DNA of 64,000 bases from an uncultured Agromyces sp. (GTDB lineage Bacteria > Actinomycetota > Actinomycetes > Actinomycetales > Microbacteriaceae): NCBI GenBank assembly GCA_913053875.1, contig CAJXGN010000010.1:38502-102501 (forward strand). The letters are read 5' to 3'. Position 1 is the stretch's first letter, and each line of letters begins with the position of its first letter. The notes under the pieces are model-generated. The model was not told the origin of the DNA. It saw nothing but the letters and a program-made list of their open reading frames with translations, and did no database searches. Positions 7,944 to 17,293 of the stretch are shown piece by piece. The translations under genes were made by a program, and so were the position numbers.

Positions 7944-9709
7944 GCCGAGGGTCCCTTCGGTGCTGCGGATGCGGCGGCGAGCGTCTCGCCGACCGCGGTG
8001 ACGATGAGGGCGAACGAGTGCGCGCCCGGGTCGGGGGTGCCGAGGCTCTTCTCGGCGTGGGGGCGGGCGCGGCCCATGCGGGGCAGCAGGTCGGCGGTGG
8101 CGGCTGCGGCGACGGATGCCTCGGAGGCGGCGGCGGCCCACGCGTCGGCGAGCCGGGAGCCTGCGCCGACCTCGCGGCGCAGGGCGTCGGCAAACGGCAC
8201 GAGCGCGTCGACCATGGTCTTGTCGCCGACCTCGGCCTTGCCGTAGGAGCGGATGCCGGTGTCGGCCGCGGTCACGCCGGCGGCGACCGCGTCGCGCGTC
8301 GGCGCCGCCTCGTCGCCCAGGGCGGCGCCGACCTCGCGCAGCGCGAGTCCCCAGAGCGCACCCGAGGTGCCGCCCGCACGGTGCGACCAGCCGTCGCCCG
8401 CGCGGGCGAGCGTGGTGCCCGTGCCCGCGCCCGCCTCGACGGCCTCGCGCGCCGCAGTGACGGCCGCGTGCGACCCGCGCTGCATGCCGATGCCGTGGTC
8501 GCCGTCGCCGGCGAGCGCGTCCATGCGCCCGAGCGTCTCGACGTGGGCGTCGACGGTCGCCGCGACGGTCTCGAGCGCGGCGAGCACGGTGGCGGCGGCC
8601 GCGCGGGAGTCGGGCGTGGCGTCGGGGATCGCGGGGGTGGCGGGGTCGGTCGACCCAGGGGCATCCGCTTCGCTGTCGTCGAGTTCGGCGGGCACGACCG
8701 AGCCGCGCCGGTACGCAGGGGTGTCGACCGGCGTCTCCCAGAGCTCGGCGAGCTCGTCGTCGAGCCAGAACAGGGTGAGCGAGCAGCCGGCCATGTCGAA
8801 GCTCGTGCAGTACTCGCCGACGTGCGGGTCGACGACCTCGACGCCGGCGGCCTCGAGCAGCTCGGCGACGCGGCGGTAGACGACGAAGAGTTCCTCGTAC
8901 TTGAGCGCCCCGAGGCCGTTCAGGATGGGCACGACGCGTGCGCCGCGCGGGGTGTCGACGCCGTCGGGCAGCTCGGCGTCGGCGAGGAGATCGCCTACGA
9001 GGCGCTCGGCGAGCTCGTCGGCGGTGGGGATGTCGGTTTCGTCGATGCCGGGCTCGCCGTGGATGCCGAGGCCGACGGCCATGCGCCCCTCGGGCACGGT
9101 GAACAGCGGGGCGACGGCGCCGGGGAGCGTGCAGCCGGTGAACGCGACGCCGAAGGAACGGGTGCGCTCGTTGGCGAGGCGCGCGACGCGGGCGACGTCG
9201 GCGAGGTCGTGGCCTGCTTCGGCGGCGGCCGCGGCGGCCCGGAAGACGGTGAGGTCGCCGGCGATGCCGCGACGACGGTGACGTTCGGCGACGGGCGCGC
9301 TCGAGATGTCGTCGGTGACGGTGACGGTCTCGCACGGGATGCCCTCGGCGCGGAGCTGCTCCTGCGCGGCGTCGAAGTTCAGCACGTCGCCCGCGTAGTT
9401 GCCGTAGCTGAGCAGTACGCCGGCGCCGTGCTGGGCGGCGCGCGCGACCGAGTGCACCTGCTGCGTGGCGGGCGAGGCGAAGAGGTTGCCCATCGCGGCG
9501 CCGTGCGCGAGGCCCTGGCCGACCAGGCCGCCGAAGGCCGGGTAGTGGCCCGAGCCCCCGCCGATGACCACGGCCACCTGTCCCTGCGGGGAGCGGGTGC
9601 TGCGAACGACCCCGCCGGGGACGCTGCGGACGTATCGCCGGTTGGCCGCCACGAACCCGGCGATCATCTCGTCGGCGAACGCGTCGGGCTCGTTGAAGAG
9701 TCGAGTCAA
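7940..9709 (-). CDS. lerK: DhaK-DhaL fusion kinase, probable L-erythrulose kinase
   Basis: This 589-residue single-chain kinase has a DhaK half (about 1-335) with GGGSGHYP and the substrate-binding His217 in [10 protein letters not shown] Pro/Ala/Asp-rich linker (about 340-370) joins it to a DhaL half (about 375-589) with the Mg-ATP motif GDGDHG (401-406). Such ATP-dependent fused enzymes phosphorylate dihydroxyacetone or related ketotetroses. With the two tetrulose-phosphate isomerases behind it, L-erythrulose to L-erythrulose 1-phosphate is the likely reaction. The start is a TTG at 9709: AGGAG sits six bases upstream and homology begins there (TRLFNEP), whereas an upstream in-frame ATG falls inside the operator region. 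It is the first gene of the operon. Confidence 0.82.
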   Translation of the reverse strand: MTRLFNEPDAFADEMIAGFVAANRRYVRSVPGGVVRSTRSPQGQVAVVIGGGSGHYPAFGGLVGQGLAHGAAMGNLFASPATQQVHSVARAAQHGAGVLLSYGNYAGDVLNFDAAQEQLRAEGIPCETVTVTDDISSAPVAERHRRRGIAGDLTVFRAAAAAAEAGHDLADVARVARLANERTRSFGVAFTGCTLPGAVAPLFTVPEGRMAVGLGIHGEPGIDETDIPTADELAERLVGDLLADAELPDGVDTPRGARVVPILNGLGALKYEELFVVYRRVAELLEAAGVEVVDPHVGEYCTSFDMAGCSLTLFWLDDELAELWETPVDTPAYRRGSVVPAELDDSEADAPGSTDPATPAIPDATPDSRAAAATVLAALETVAATVDAHVETLGRMDALAGDGDHGIGMQRGSHAAVTAAREAVEAGAGTGTTLARAGDGWSHRAGGTSGALWGLALREVGAALGDEAAPTRDAVAAGVTAADTGIRSYGKAEVGDKTMVDALVPFADALRREVGAGSRLADAWAAAASEASVAAAATADLLPRMGRARPHAEKSLGTPDPGAHSFALIVTAVGETLAAASAAPKGPSA

Positions 9710-9758
9710 CGCTGTCTCCTGTCGGTGCGCGCCCGGGTGCGGTGTGCCGGGCGGCTCC

Positions 9759-9819
9759 ATTGAAGCAAACCGGTTGACCAATTTCAAGCGCGCCGGGGCC
9801 GATTGGCCTCAACCGGTTG
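9759..9819. promoter_or_regulatory. lerK operon promoter with two AACCGGTT operators
   Basis: On the minus strand, -35 TTGAAA (9782-9787) and -10 TTCAAT (9759-9764) are 17 bp apart, ahead of the kinase gene. The palindrome AACCGGTT lies at 9768-9775, inside the spacer. A second copy, within CAACCGGTTG, lies at 9810-9819 just before the divergent GntR gene. This is the expected layout for a FadR-type repressor that controls both itself and the operon. The spacing between palindrome centres is 43 bp, about four helical turns, so looping or cooperative binding is possible. Confidence 0.65.
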
Positions 9820-9832
9820 GTAGGTTGTGCGC

Positions 9833-10567
9833 ATGCCCGTGTTCCGTGACGACTCCCCCGCGGAGATCACCGCCGCCCTCACCGCGCTGCCCGCGCGGTC
9901 GTCGGTCGCGGTCGTCGCCGAGCGCCTGCTCGAACTCTTCACGAGCGGATCGATCGCGGCCGGCACCCGCCTGCCGCCCGAGCGGCAGCTCGCCGCGACC
10001 CTCGAGGTCGGCCGCTCGGCGGTGCGCGAGGCGCTCGCCGCGCTCGAGATCCTCGGCATCGTCGACGTGCGCCCTGGTTCGGGCACCTACCTGCGCGGCA
10101 CCGCGAGCGAACTGCTGCCCCAGACGCTCAGCTGGGGCATGCTCATCGGCGAGCACCGCACGAGCGAGCTGCTCGAGGTGCGCTCGGGCCTCGAGATCTA
10201 CGTCGCACGCCTCGCCGCCCAGCGCCTCACCGACGACGAGCTCGCGCGCCTTGCCGCCCACCTCGATGAGATGGCCGCGGCCGCCGACGACCTGCACGCG
10301 TTCGTCGCCGCCGACCTCGCCTTCCACCAGGACCTCGCCCGCGCCGCCGACAACGGCGTGCTGCTCGACCTGCTCCAGATCGTGCGCTCGCTGCTGCGCG
10401 TCTGGGTCGACCGCGCGGTGCAGGACCCGTCGCACGCCGCGACCGCGCTCGCCGAGCACCGGGCCGTGTACGACGCGCTCGCCGCGCGCGACGCCGACCG
10501 TGCGGCATCCGCCATGGCCGCCCACATGGCGACCGCCTCGGCACGTCTGCAGTCCGCCCCGGCCTGA
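9833..10567 (+). CDS. GntR/FadR-family regulator of the apionate operon
   Basis: This 244-residue FadR-type regulator has an N-terminal winged helix (about 20-85) with [21 protein letters not shown] and GSGTYL. A C-terminal all-helical FCD ligand domain follows, with the metal-binding pattern DLAFHQDL and EHRAVYDAL. It diverges from the lerK operon, and paired AACCGGTT sites lie between. ATG 9833 is favoured. A GTG two codons upstream is possible, but TAGGTT at 9821-9826 would start the mRNA at or near the ATG, giving a leaderless transcript. The ligand is likely an acid or phosphosugar of the pathway. Confidence 0.85.
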   Translation: MPVFRDDSPAEITAALTALPARSSVAVVAERLLELFTSGSIAAGTRLPPERQLAATLEVGRSAVREALAALEILGIVDVRPGSGTYLRGTASELLPQTLSWGMLIGEHRTSELLEVRSGLEIYVARLAAQRLTDDELARLAAHLDEMAAAADDLHAFVAADLAFHQDLARAADNGVLLDLLQIVRSLLRVWVDRAVQDPSHAATALAEHRAVYDALAARDADRAASAMAAHMATASARLQSAPA

Positions 10568-10597
10568 CGAGAACGCGGACGCGTCACCCGCGTCGGG

Positions 10598-11620
10598 TCA
10601 GGAGCCGCCGCCGGTCGACTCGCGCACCACGAGCTCGGGCCGGAACACGACGTGCTGGCGTTCGGGGGCCGAATCGGATGCCGCGTCGGAGGTCTCCCGC
10701 ATGAGCAGGTCGACCGCCGTGTAGCCCATCAGCACCGCGGGCTGGCGGATCGAGCTGAGCGGCACCACCGCCGCCTGCGCGAAGTCGATGTCGTCGTAGC
10801 CGATCAGCGCGATGTCGTCGGGCACCGCGAGTCCGCCCATCATTACGAGCGCCTGCAGCACGCCGGTCGCGAGCAGGTCGTTCGCCGCGAACACCGCGTC
10901 CGGCCGGTCCGCCGCAGAGCGCTCGCGCAGCGCCTCGCCCGCCCGGCGTCCCTCCAGCACGGAGAGCGACGTGGTCGCGACGACCTCGAGCGTGGCATCC
11001 GGCACCTGCTCGATCGCCTTGCGCGCGCCCTCGAGACGATCGGCGACCTGGCGGATGCCGTGCGGTCCGCCGACGAACGCGATGCGCCGGCGCCCGATCG
11101 ACAGCAGGTGCTCGACCGCGAGCGCGCCGCCCTCGACGTCGTCGACCGCGACCGACGACAACGACTCCTCGGGCGACTCGCGGTCGACCAGCACGACGGG
11201 CGTGCCGCGTTCGGCGAGACGGGCGAAGCGCGAGAGGTCCTCATCGAGCGGCGAGACGACGAGGCCGTGCACGCGCTGCTCCTCGAACGAGTCGAGGTAG
11301 CTGGTCTCGCGCGCGATCGACTCGTCGGAGTTGCCGAGCAGCACGTTCATGCCGTCTTCGGCGGCGCGGTTCTCGGCGCCGCGCGCGATGTCGGTGAAGA
11401 ACGGGTTGCGCACGTCGAGCACGACGAGGCCGATGCTGCGGCTGCGGCCCGCGCGGAGCTGGCGGGCGGCGTCGTTGCGCACGAACCCGAGCTCCTGGAT
11501 CGCCGCGAGCACGCGCTCCACGGTCGCCGGCGCGACCTTGTCGGGGCGGTTGAGCACGTTCGAGACGGTGCCGACCGAGACGGATGCCGCGAGGGCGACG
11601 TCGCGCACGCTCACCGCCAT
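10598..11620 (-). CDS. LacI-family regulator, probable controller of rhamnose/rhamnoside genes
   Basis: This 340-residue LacI/GalR protein begins directly with the helix-turn-helix (SVRDVALAASVSVGTVSNVLN), has the hinge helix with AARQLRAGRS, and a periplasmic-binding-like effector domain (about 60-335) with RNPFFTD and DDIALIGYDDIDFA. GGAGGGAGG precedes the ATG at 11620; a longer reading upstream has no good site. It is the only LacI-type gene in the window, and LacI-type palindromes near TGAAACGATTCA lie in front of both rhamnosidases, the ABC transporter and rhaM. It is therefore the best candidate to bind them. L-rhamnose, rhamnulose or a phosphate would be the inducer. Confidence 0.85.
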   Translation of the reverse strand: MAVSVRDVALAASVSVGTVSNVLNRPDKVAPATVERVLAAIQELGFVRNDAARQLRAGRSRSIGLVVLDVRNPFFTDIARGAENRAAEDGMNVLLGNSDESIARETSYLDSFEEQRVHGLVVSPLDEDLSRFARLAERGTPVVLVDRESPEESLSSVAVDDVEGGALAVEHLLSIGRRRIAFVGGPHGIRQVADRLEGARKAIEQVPDATLEVVATTSLSVLEGRRAGEALRERSAADRPDAVFAANDLLATGVLQALVMMGGLAVPDDIALIGYDDIDFAQAAVVPLSSIRQPAVLMGYTAVDLLMRETSDAASDSAPERQHVVFRPELVVRESTGGGS

Positions 11621-11681
11621 GGCGTCCGCCCTCCCTCCGGCCCCGTCGACCTGACGGCGAGTGTAGGGCATGGGAGCGCGA

Positions 11682-12788
11682 TCATCGCGGCGGCTCCCCG
11701 TCGCGTGCGAACGCGACCGCCTCGGCGAGCATCGCGGGCGTGAGCTCGTGCCCGGCGTCGTGGAAGCTGCCGCGGTAGGCGATGCCGGATGCCTCGAGTG
11801 CGGCGTGCGCCGCCCGCATCCCGCCCTCCGTGAAGAGGTGGTCGTGCAGGCCGTACTGCACGAGGCGGCGCGGGCGCTCGGGCGCCGCGAGCAGGTCGTG
11901 CAGCTCGGCGTGCCTGGGGAGCCCGGGGCTGTTGACGAGCCATGAGTGCGCCTCGACGTGGTCGGGCACGAGCGCGCGCCAGGTGGTCATCATGCACGCG
12001 ACCGTGACGCTCTCGAACCCGCCGTCGAGCGCGGACAGGAACGCGGCCCGCGCCCCGCCGCCCGAGTAGCCGAAGAGCGAGACGCGGTCGGCGTCGACCA
12101 TCGGCAGGGAGCGCACGGCGTCGAGCGCGACCAGGTCGTCGTGCGCGACGAGGCCGGCGAACGACGTGCCGAGCAGCGATGCCGCCCGGGCGAGCGACGG
12201 CTCGAGCACGGATGCCTCGCGGTCGCCGCGCGCGAGCCCGTCGAGGTGCATGCCGTTCGCGGCATCCGTCGCCTCGAGCGCCTCGAGCAGGGCGGCCGTC
12301 GACGAGCCCGGGCGGAGTCGCACCGCGCGCGATCCCCACCCGAACGTGTCGAACGCGACGACCGCGAACCCGGCCTGCGCGAAGGCGTTGCCGATGCCGA
12401 GCCCCGCATAGAGCCGCTCGCGCGCGGCGCGGATGCGCCCGTCGTCGCCGGGCGCATCGATCATGGGACGACCGCCGACGTGCGTGACGCCGCCATGGGC
12501 GTGCAGCAGCACGACCGCCGGGAAGGGGCTCTCACCCTCGGGCACGACCCACCACGCCTCGGTCGACGGACCGAACCCGGCACTCCACTCGAGGGCGCCG
12601 CCGTGCAGGCCGTCGGTGCGCCAGCCGCCGACCTCGCGCACGTCGGGCGGATCGTGCGCGGGAACGCCGAGCACGGCGGCGAGCGCCGACTGCCGATCGT
12701 CGCCCGGCCGGTGCACGGGCCGCTCGTCGAGGTAGCTCGCGAGTGCGGCGAGCCCGATGCCGCCCGGCCGCACGGCGGTATCGGTCAC
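11682..12788 (-). CDS. alpha/beta hydrolase (acetyl-esterase/dienelactone-hydrolase type)
   Basis: This 368-residue alpha/beta hydrolase has an oxyanion strand VVLLHAHGG, a nucleophile elbow LFGYSGGGARAAF, a late Asp-containing segment (YGLHDHLF) and the His in DAGHELTP. The GTG start at 12788 overlaps the rhamnosidase stop as GTGA, so the two are made together. There is no signal peptide. Co-expression with a GH78 enzyme suggests removal of acetyl or other acyl groups from rhamnosyl oligosaccharides, but the substrate cannot be read from sequence. Confidence 0.75.
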   Translation of the reverse strand: MTDTAVRPGGIGLAALASYLDERPVHRPGDDRQSALAAVLGVPAHDPPDVREVGGWRTDGLHGGALEWSAGFGPSTEAWWVVPEGESPFPAVVLLHAHGGVTHVGGRPMIDAPGDDGRIRAARERLYAGLGIGNAFAQAGFAVVAFDTFGWGSRAVRLRPGSSTAALLEALEATDAANGMHLDGLARGDREASVLEPSLARAASLLGTSFAGLVAHDDLVALDAVRSLPMVDADRVSLFGYSGGGARAAFLSALDGGFESVTVACMMTTWRALVPDHVEAHSWLVNSPGLPRHAELHDLLAAPERPRRLVQYGLHDHLFTEGGMRAAHAALEASGIAYRGSFHDAGHELTPAMLAEAVAFARDGEPPR

Positions 12789-15604
12789 CCGGCCAGCCCC
12801 CGTTCGCGGTTGAGTGCGTCGAACGCGGCCACGACGGCGTCGACCTGGTCGGGGGTCGTGCGCATGCGGATCGCCTCGCCGAGTTCGCGACCCGGCACCC
12901 AGCTGACGCTGCGCAGCAGCGAGCCGGAGCTGCCCGGCTCGTCGCCGTCGAGTGCGGCGGCGAGCGTCGCGTACGCCTCGGGGTCGTCGACGATGGCGGC
13001 GAGCGGACTGTCGAGCGACACCGCCTCGGGCGCCTCGGCCGACGCCGGGGCGGCCGGCACGCGCCAGGAGTGCACGCCCGAGCCCACCTCGAGGTCGTCG
13101 TCGGCGCCGGGCAGCCGAACGGTCGCCGTGGTGTTCGGCGGCACCGTGGCATCCACCGCGATCTCGTCGCCGTCGCGCCGCCAGACCACGCGCGCGAGGC
13201 CGTACGGGGTGCGATGCTCGGCCGACGCGTGGTCGAAGCCGTCGAGCGGGGTGGGTGCGATGCGCAGCTCGCGGTACCCGTCGGCCGCGGGCGCGAGGCC
13301 GGCGAGCACGCGATGCATCCAGTCCGCGATCGCGCCGAGCGCGTAGTGGTTGAACGAGGTCATCTCGCCGGGGTTGATCGAGCCGTCGGGCAGCATCGAG
13401 TCCCAGCGCTCCCAGATCGTGGTCGCGCCCATCGTCACCGGGTAGAGCCACGACGGGTTGCCGGTGGCGGTGAGGAGCCGCCGAGCGGTGTCGACGTGGC
13501 CGGTGCGGGTGAGCGCATCGGCGATGATCGGCGTGCCGACGAAGCCGGTGCCGATGTGGTACCCGCCACGTCGGGAGAGCTCGGCGAGGCGGGCGCCGAG
13601 CGCGGGGCGCTGCGAGGGGTGCGCGATGCCGAACTCGATCGCCACCGCGTAGCCGGTCTGCGCGTCGGAGACCATGCGCCCCGAGGGCGTGACGTACTCG
13701 GCGACAAACGCCTCGCGCACCTGTTCGCGCAGCCGCCCGAACCGTTCGGCGTCGGCGGAGTGGCCGAGCCGCTCGGCCGCCCGCGCGACGAGGTCGACCG
13801 ACTTGTACAGGTACGCGCTCGCGACGATGTCGGTGTCGGTCTTCGCCTTGAACGGGTTCTCCGGCGGGGCATCCGGGTCGAGCCAGTCGCCGAACTGGAA
13901 CCGCCCCTCCCACAGGCGCCGCTCGCCCGCGACGGCGAGGATCGCCTCGGTCCAGGCGACCATGCTCGGGTACTGGCGCGCGAGCACCTGCTCGTCGCCG
14001 AACCGCTCGGCGAGCACCCACGGCACGACGGTCGCGGCGTCGCCCCAGGCCGCGGCGGGGGGCGGGTCGTCGTCGAGCACGTTCGGCACGACGAACGGCA
14101 CGACCCCGTCGACCTGCTCGATCTCGAGGTCGACCAGCCACGAGTCGAGGAACCCGCGCACGTCGTAGAGGAAGCTCGCGGTGGGCGCGAAGACCTGGAT
14201 GTCGCCCGTCCAGCCGAGGCGCTCGTCGCGCTGCGGGCAGTCGGTCGGCACGTACAGGAAGTTGCCGCGCAGGCCCCACACCACGTTCTCGTGCAGCTGC
14301 CGCACGAGCTCGTGCGAGGTGTCGAACCAGCCCGTGCGCTCCATGTCGCTGTGGAGCACGACCGCGGTCACGTCGGCCGGGTCGAACTCGCCCGGCCAGC
14401 CCGAGACCTCGGCGTAGCGGAAGCCGTGGAAGGTGAACTCGGGCTCCCAGGTCTCGCCGTCGTAGCGACCCGCGAGCGTGTAGTGGTCGGTCGCCTCGGC
14501 CGCGCGCAGCGGGCGCACGCCCAGTTCGCCGTGCTCGAGCACCTCGGCGTGCCGCAGCGTCACGGTGTCGCCCGCCGCGCCGCGCACGGTGATGCGCAGG
14601 CGCCCGACGAGGTTCTGCCCGAAGTCGAGCACGGTCTCGCCCGACGGCGTGGTGATGACGTCGGCGACCGGCAGCTCCTCGATGCGCCGCACGAACGGCG
14701 AGGTGCGGGCCTCGGGCACGACGAGGTCGGGGCCGGCGACGGCGGGCGCCCAGGCGGACGCATCGAAGCCGGGCTCCGACCAGCCCGGCAGCTCGCGGCG
14801 CGCGTCGTACGACTCGCCCGCGTAGATGCCGCTCGCGATCACGGGCGACGGATGCGAGTGCCAGGCGTCGGGCGCGGTGCGCACGCGCAGCTCGGTGCCG
14901 TCGTCGAACGCGACCACGAGCAGCGCCGCGAACGCGGGCTGGTCGCCGTAGATCGTGCGCGCGTGCTCGCGGAACCCGTACCGCTCGGTGGCCCACGCGC
15001 CGGCGATCCGCACGCCGATCGCGTTGTCGCCGTCGCGCAGCAGCCCCGTGACATCCGTCGTCTCGTGGATCAGTCGCTCGCGGTACGGGGTCCAACCGGG
15101 CTTCAGCACCTGGTCGTCGACGTCGTCGCCGTTGATCGCGACCTGGTACGCGCCGAGCGCGGTGGCGTAGAGGGTCGCGGATGCCACGGGGCGGTCGAGC
15201 GCGAACTCGGTGCGCAGCAGCGCGGGCTGCGCGTGGGCCTCCGGGTTCGCGTGGGCGATCGACGCGGCGTCCCACTCCCCCTCGGCGAGGAACCCGGCAC
15301 GGATCTCGCGGGGCTCGCTCCACGGGCCGGTGACGCCGTCCGCGCCGGTGGTGCGCACGCGCAGCCGCGCCCGCTCGCGCGGGGCGAGCGGGGCGAACGG
15401 CCAGTCCACGCCGACCGAGTCGCGGCCGGCGACGGTCGCGGTCTCGATGCCGCCGCCTCGGTGGAGCTCCAGGTCGGCGGACGCCTGCAGCCAGCCGGGG
15501 GTGTCCGTCTCGGTCGCCCAGCCCAGGCGCGGCCGCGGGAACGCGACGACATCGCTGCCACGCGGAGCCCCTGCATCGACTCGGACGGTTCGGGGGTCGC
15601 TCAT
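12785..15604 (-). CDS. alpha-L-rhamnosidase, GH78 (second copy)
   Basis: This 939-residue GH78 protein has the same domain order as the one at 2120-4795. Its motifs are FGQNLVGRLRI, CPQRDERLGWTGDIQVF, GDWLDPDAPP and GATTIWERWDS, plus a roughly 60-residue C-terminal extension containing SLDSPLAAIVDDPEAYATLA and LGEAIRMRTTPDQV. That tail resembles nothing I recognise and is absent from the first copy. GGAAGGA precedes the ATG at 15604; a reading starting earlier would run through the operator. No signal peptide is seen. It is divergent from the sugar-binding protein gene and heads a two-gene unit with the hydrolase. The two copies differ enough to suggest different rhamnoside specificities. Confidence 0.95.
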   Translation of the reverse strand: MSDPRTVRVDAGAPRGSDVVAFPRPRLGWATETDTPGWLQASADLELHRGGGIETATVAGRDSVGVDWPFAPLAPRERARLRVRTTGADGVTGPWSEPREIRAGFLAEGEWDAASIAHANPEAHAQPALLRTEFALDRPVASATLYATALGAYQVAINGDDVDDQVLKPGWTPYRERLIHETTDVTGLLRDGDNAIGVRIAGAWATERYGFREHARTIYGDQPAFAALLVVAFDDGTELRVRTAPDAWHSHPSPVIASGIYAGESYDARRELPGWSEPGFDASAWAPAVAGPDLVVPEARTSPFVRRIEELPVADVITTPSGETVLDFGQNLVGRLRITVRGAAGDTVTLRHAEVLEHGELGVRPLRAAEATDHYTLAGRYDGETWEPEFTFHGFRYAEVSGWPGEFDPADVTAVVLHSDMERTGWFDTSHELVRQLHENVVWGLRGNFLYVPTDCPQRDERLGWTGDIQVFAPTASFLYDVRGFLDSWLVDLEIEQVDGVVPFVVPNVLDDDPPPAAAWGDAATVVPWVLAERFGDEQVLARQYPSMVAWTEAILAVAGERRLWEGRFQFGDWLDPDAPPENPFKAKTDTDIVASAYLYKSVDLVARAAERLGHSADAERFGRLREQVREAFVAEYVTPSGRMVSDAQTGYAVAIEFGIAHPSQRPALGARLAELSRRGGYHIGTGFVGTPIIADALTRTGHVDTARRLLTATGNPSWLYPVTMGATTIWERWDSMLPDGSINPGEMTSFNHYALGAIADWMHRVLAGLAPAADGYRELRIAPTPLDGFDHASAEHRTPYGLARVVWRRDGDEIAVDATVPPNTTATVRLPGADDDLEVGSGVHSWRVPAAPASAEAPEAVSLDSPLAAIVDDPEAYATLAAALDGDEPGSSGSLLRSVSWVPGRELGEAIRMRTTPDQVDAVVAAFDALNRERGLAG

Positions 15605-15646
15605 CGTGATCCTTCCGCTCCGAGCATCTTCGCTCGGGCACTTGTC

Positions 15647-15675
15647 ATCGTGAATCGATTCACGCATCATGTCAA
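15647..15675 (-). promoter_or_regulatory. rhamnosidase promoter with LacI-type operator
   Basis: On the minus strand, -35 TTGACA (15670-15675) and a weak -10 CACGAT (15647-15652) are 17 bp apart. The perfect palindrome TGAATCGATTCA at 15651-15662 covers the -10 and spacer, so a bound repressor would block RNA polymerase. Confidence 0.6.
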
Positions 15676-15719
15676 CCAGTTCGCACGACGAGGTGCGGAC
15701 CGTTCGGTCGAAATCCGAA

Positions 15720-15731
15720 TGAAACGAATCA
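15720..15731. promoter_or_regulatory. weaker LacI-type operator candidate
   Basis: TGAAACGAATCA differs from the palindrome at 20006-20017 by one base in the right arm. It lies midway between the two operators of this divergent region, about 69 bp from one and 77 bp from the other, so it could be an auxiliary site. Confidence 0.4.
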
Positions 15732-15761
15732 ATGCGTTGCACGATCGTTACCGAGAAACAT

Positions 15762-15808
15762 TTGACGAGCGACGCTCAACGGGCATACAGTCCAACTGAA
15801 CCGTTTCA
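15762..15808 (+). promoter_or_regulatory. ABC-transporter promoter with LacI-type operator at the start site
   Basis: -35 TTGACG (15762-15767) and -10 TACAGT (15786-15791) are 18 bp apart. The palindrome TGAACCGTTTCA (15797-15808) begins 5 bp after the -10, over the expected transcription start. The rhaM promoter at 20 kb has a very similar layout. Confidence 0.65.
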
Positions 15809-15866
15809 AAGCAGAGGCGGGGCAGCACGCACCGAGGCTGTCCGCTCTCTTTACAAGGAGGTAAAG

Positions 15867-17189
15867 ATGCAGATCACACGCAACCGGCGCACCCGCGCCG
15901 TGGCGGTGGCGGGAGCAGCCCTGCTGGCGCTTCCCCTGGCCGCATGTTCCGCCGACGGCGGAGACGACTCGAACGGCGACGAGGCGATCGAGCTCTCGTT
16001 CCTCATCGACAACGGCGAGCAGACCGTCTCGATGGTCGAGGCGCTCACCGCGGCGTACACCGAGGCGAACCCGAACATCACGTTCGACATCGAGCAGCGC
16101 CCGGGTGGTGGCGAGGGCGACAACATCGTCAAGACCCGCCTCGCGACCGGCGAGATGAACGACCTGTTCCTGTACAACTCGGGTTCGCTCTTCCAGGCGC
16201 TCGGGCCGGACCAGACGCTCACCAACCTCGACGACCAGCCCTGGGTCGCCGACCTCACCGACGACTTCCGCACCGTCGTCTCGACCGACAACGGCGTGTA
16301 CGGCACGCCGGTCGGCACGTCGATGGCCGGCGCCGTCCTCTACAACATCCCGGTCTACGAGGACCTCGGCCTCGAGGTCCCCGAGGACTGGGACGCGTTC
16401 ATGGAGAACAACGAGGCCATCAAGGCCGCCGGCGACGTCGCCCCGATCGCGCAGACCTACGGCGACACCTGGACGAGCCAGCTCTTCGTGCTGGGCGACT
16501 TCGGCAACGTCGACACGCAGGACCCGGACTGGGCCGAGGAGTACACGGCGGGCAACGCCAAGTACGTCGACCAGCCGGCGCTGCAGGGCTTCCTCAACCA
16601 GCAGGACGCGTACGAGGCGGACATCTTCAACGAGGACTACGCCTCGGCGCTCTACGACGACGGCGTGCGCATGGTCGCGACCGGTGAGGCCGCGCACTAC
16701 CCGATGCTGAGCTTCGCGGTCGGCGTGCTGCAGAACTCGTACCCCGACAACCTGAACGACGTGGGCGTCTTCGCGCTGCCGGCGCAGGATGCCGCGGACA
16801 CGACGCTCACCATGTGGCAGCCGGCCGGGATCTACGTGCCGAACACCACAGAGGGCGCGACGCTCGACGCCGTGAAGGACTTCATGGCCTTCACCGTCAC
16901 CGCCGAGGGCTGCGAGATCCAGGTCACCGCGGGTGGCGCCAACGGCCCGTTCTCGATGACCAACTGCACGCTGCCCGACGACGTGCCCCAGCTGGTGAAG
17001 GACATGCAGCCCTACTTCGACGAGGGCCGCACCGCTCCGGCGCTCGAGTTCCTCTCCCCCATCAAGGGACCGGCCCTCGAGCAGATCACGGTCGAGGTCG
17101 GCTCGGGCATCCGCTCGGCCGAGGACGGCGCCGCGCTCTACGACGAGGACGTGGAGAAGCAGGCCGCCCAGCTCGGACTCGACTGGTAG
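15867..17189 (+). CDS. sugar ABC transporter substrate-binding lipoprotein
   Basis: This 440-residue protein has a basic N-terminus, a hydrophobic stretch and the lipobox LPLAAC with Cys27, so it is anchored as a lipoprotein outside the membrane. The mature part is an extracellular solute-binding protein of the maltose/oligosaccharide cluster. A near-perfect AAGGAGGT at 15855-15862 precedes the ATG, fitting high expression. It is followed by a hairpin and the two permease genes. Its operator and its place between rhamnosidase and rhamnose catabolic genes point to rhamnose or rhamnosyl-oligosaccharide binding. Confidence 0.9.
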   Translation: MQITRNRRTRAVAVAGAALLALPLAACSADGGDDSNGDEAIELSFLIDNGEQTVSMVEALTAAYTEANPNITFDIEQRPGGGEGDNIVKTRLATGEMNDLFLYNSGSLFQALGPDQTLTNLDDQPWVADLTDDFRTVVSTDNGVYGTPVGTSMAGAVLYNIPVYEDLGLEVPEDWDAFMENNEAIKAAGDVAPIAQTYGDTWTSQLFVLGDFGNVDTQDPDWAEEYTAGNAKYVDQPALQGFLNQQDAYEADIFNEDYASALYDDGVRMVATGEAAHYPMLSFAVGVLQNSYPDNLNDVGVFALPAQDAADTTLTMWQPAGIYVPNTTEGATLDAVKDFMAFTVTAEGCEIQVTAGGANGPFSMTNCTLPDDVPQLVKDMQPYFDEGRTAPALEFLSPIKGPALEQITVEVGSGIRSAEDGAALYDEDVEKQAAQLGLDW

Positions 17190-17222
17190 GCGCGCCCGAC
17201 GCGTAACGTGTCATCCAACGAC

Positions 17223-17262
17223 AGCGAGGGGCCGGCGGCCACCCGGCCGCCGGCCCCTCGCT
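17223..17262 (+). terminator. perfect 18-bp hairpin between binding-protein and permease genes
   Basis: Positions 17223-17240 and 17245-17262 are exact reverse complements around the loop ACCC, with no T-tract. Inside the operon it would act as a partial terminator or 3' stabiliser, giving more binding protein than permease. Confidence 0.75.
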
Positions 17263-17293
17263 CGTCGGCGGAACACTGATCAATGGAGATTCG

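Noticed and set aside
15729..16697. Minus-strand frame of over 300 codons opposite the sugar-binding protein gene
   Set aside because: It runs through the operators and promoter and antisense to a lipoprotein gene with a perfect Shine-Dalgarno sequence. Its composition is that of a shadow frame.
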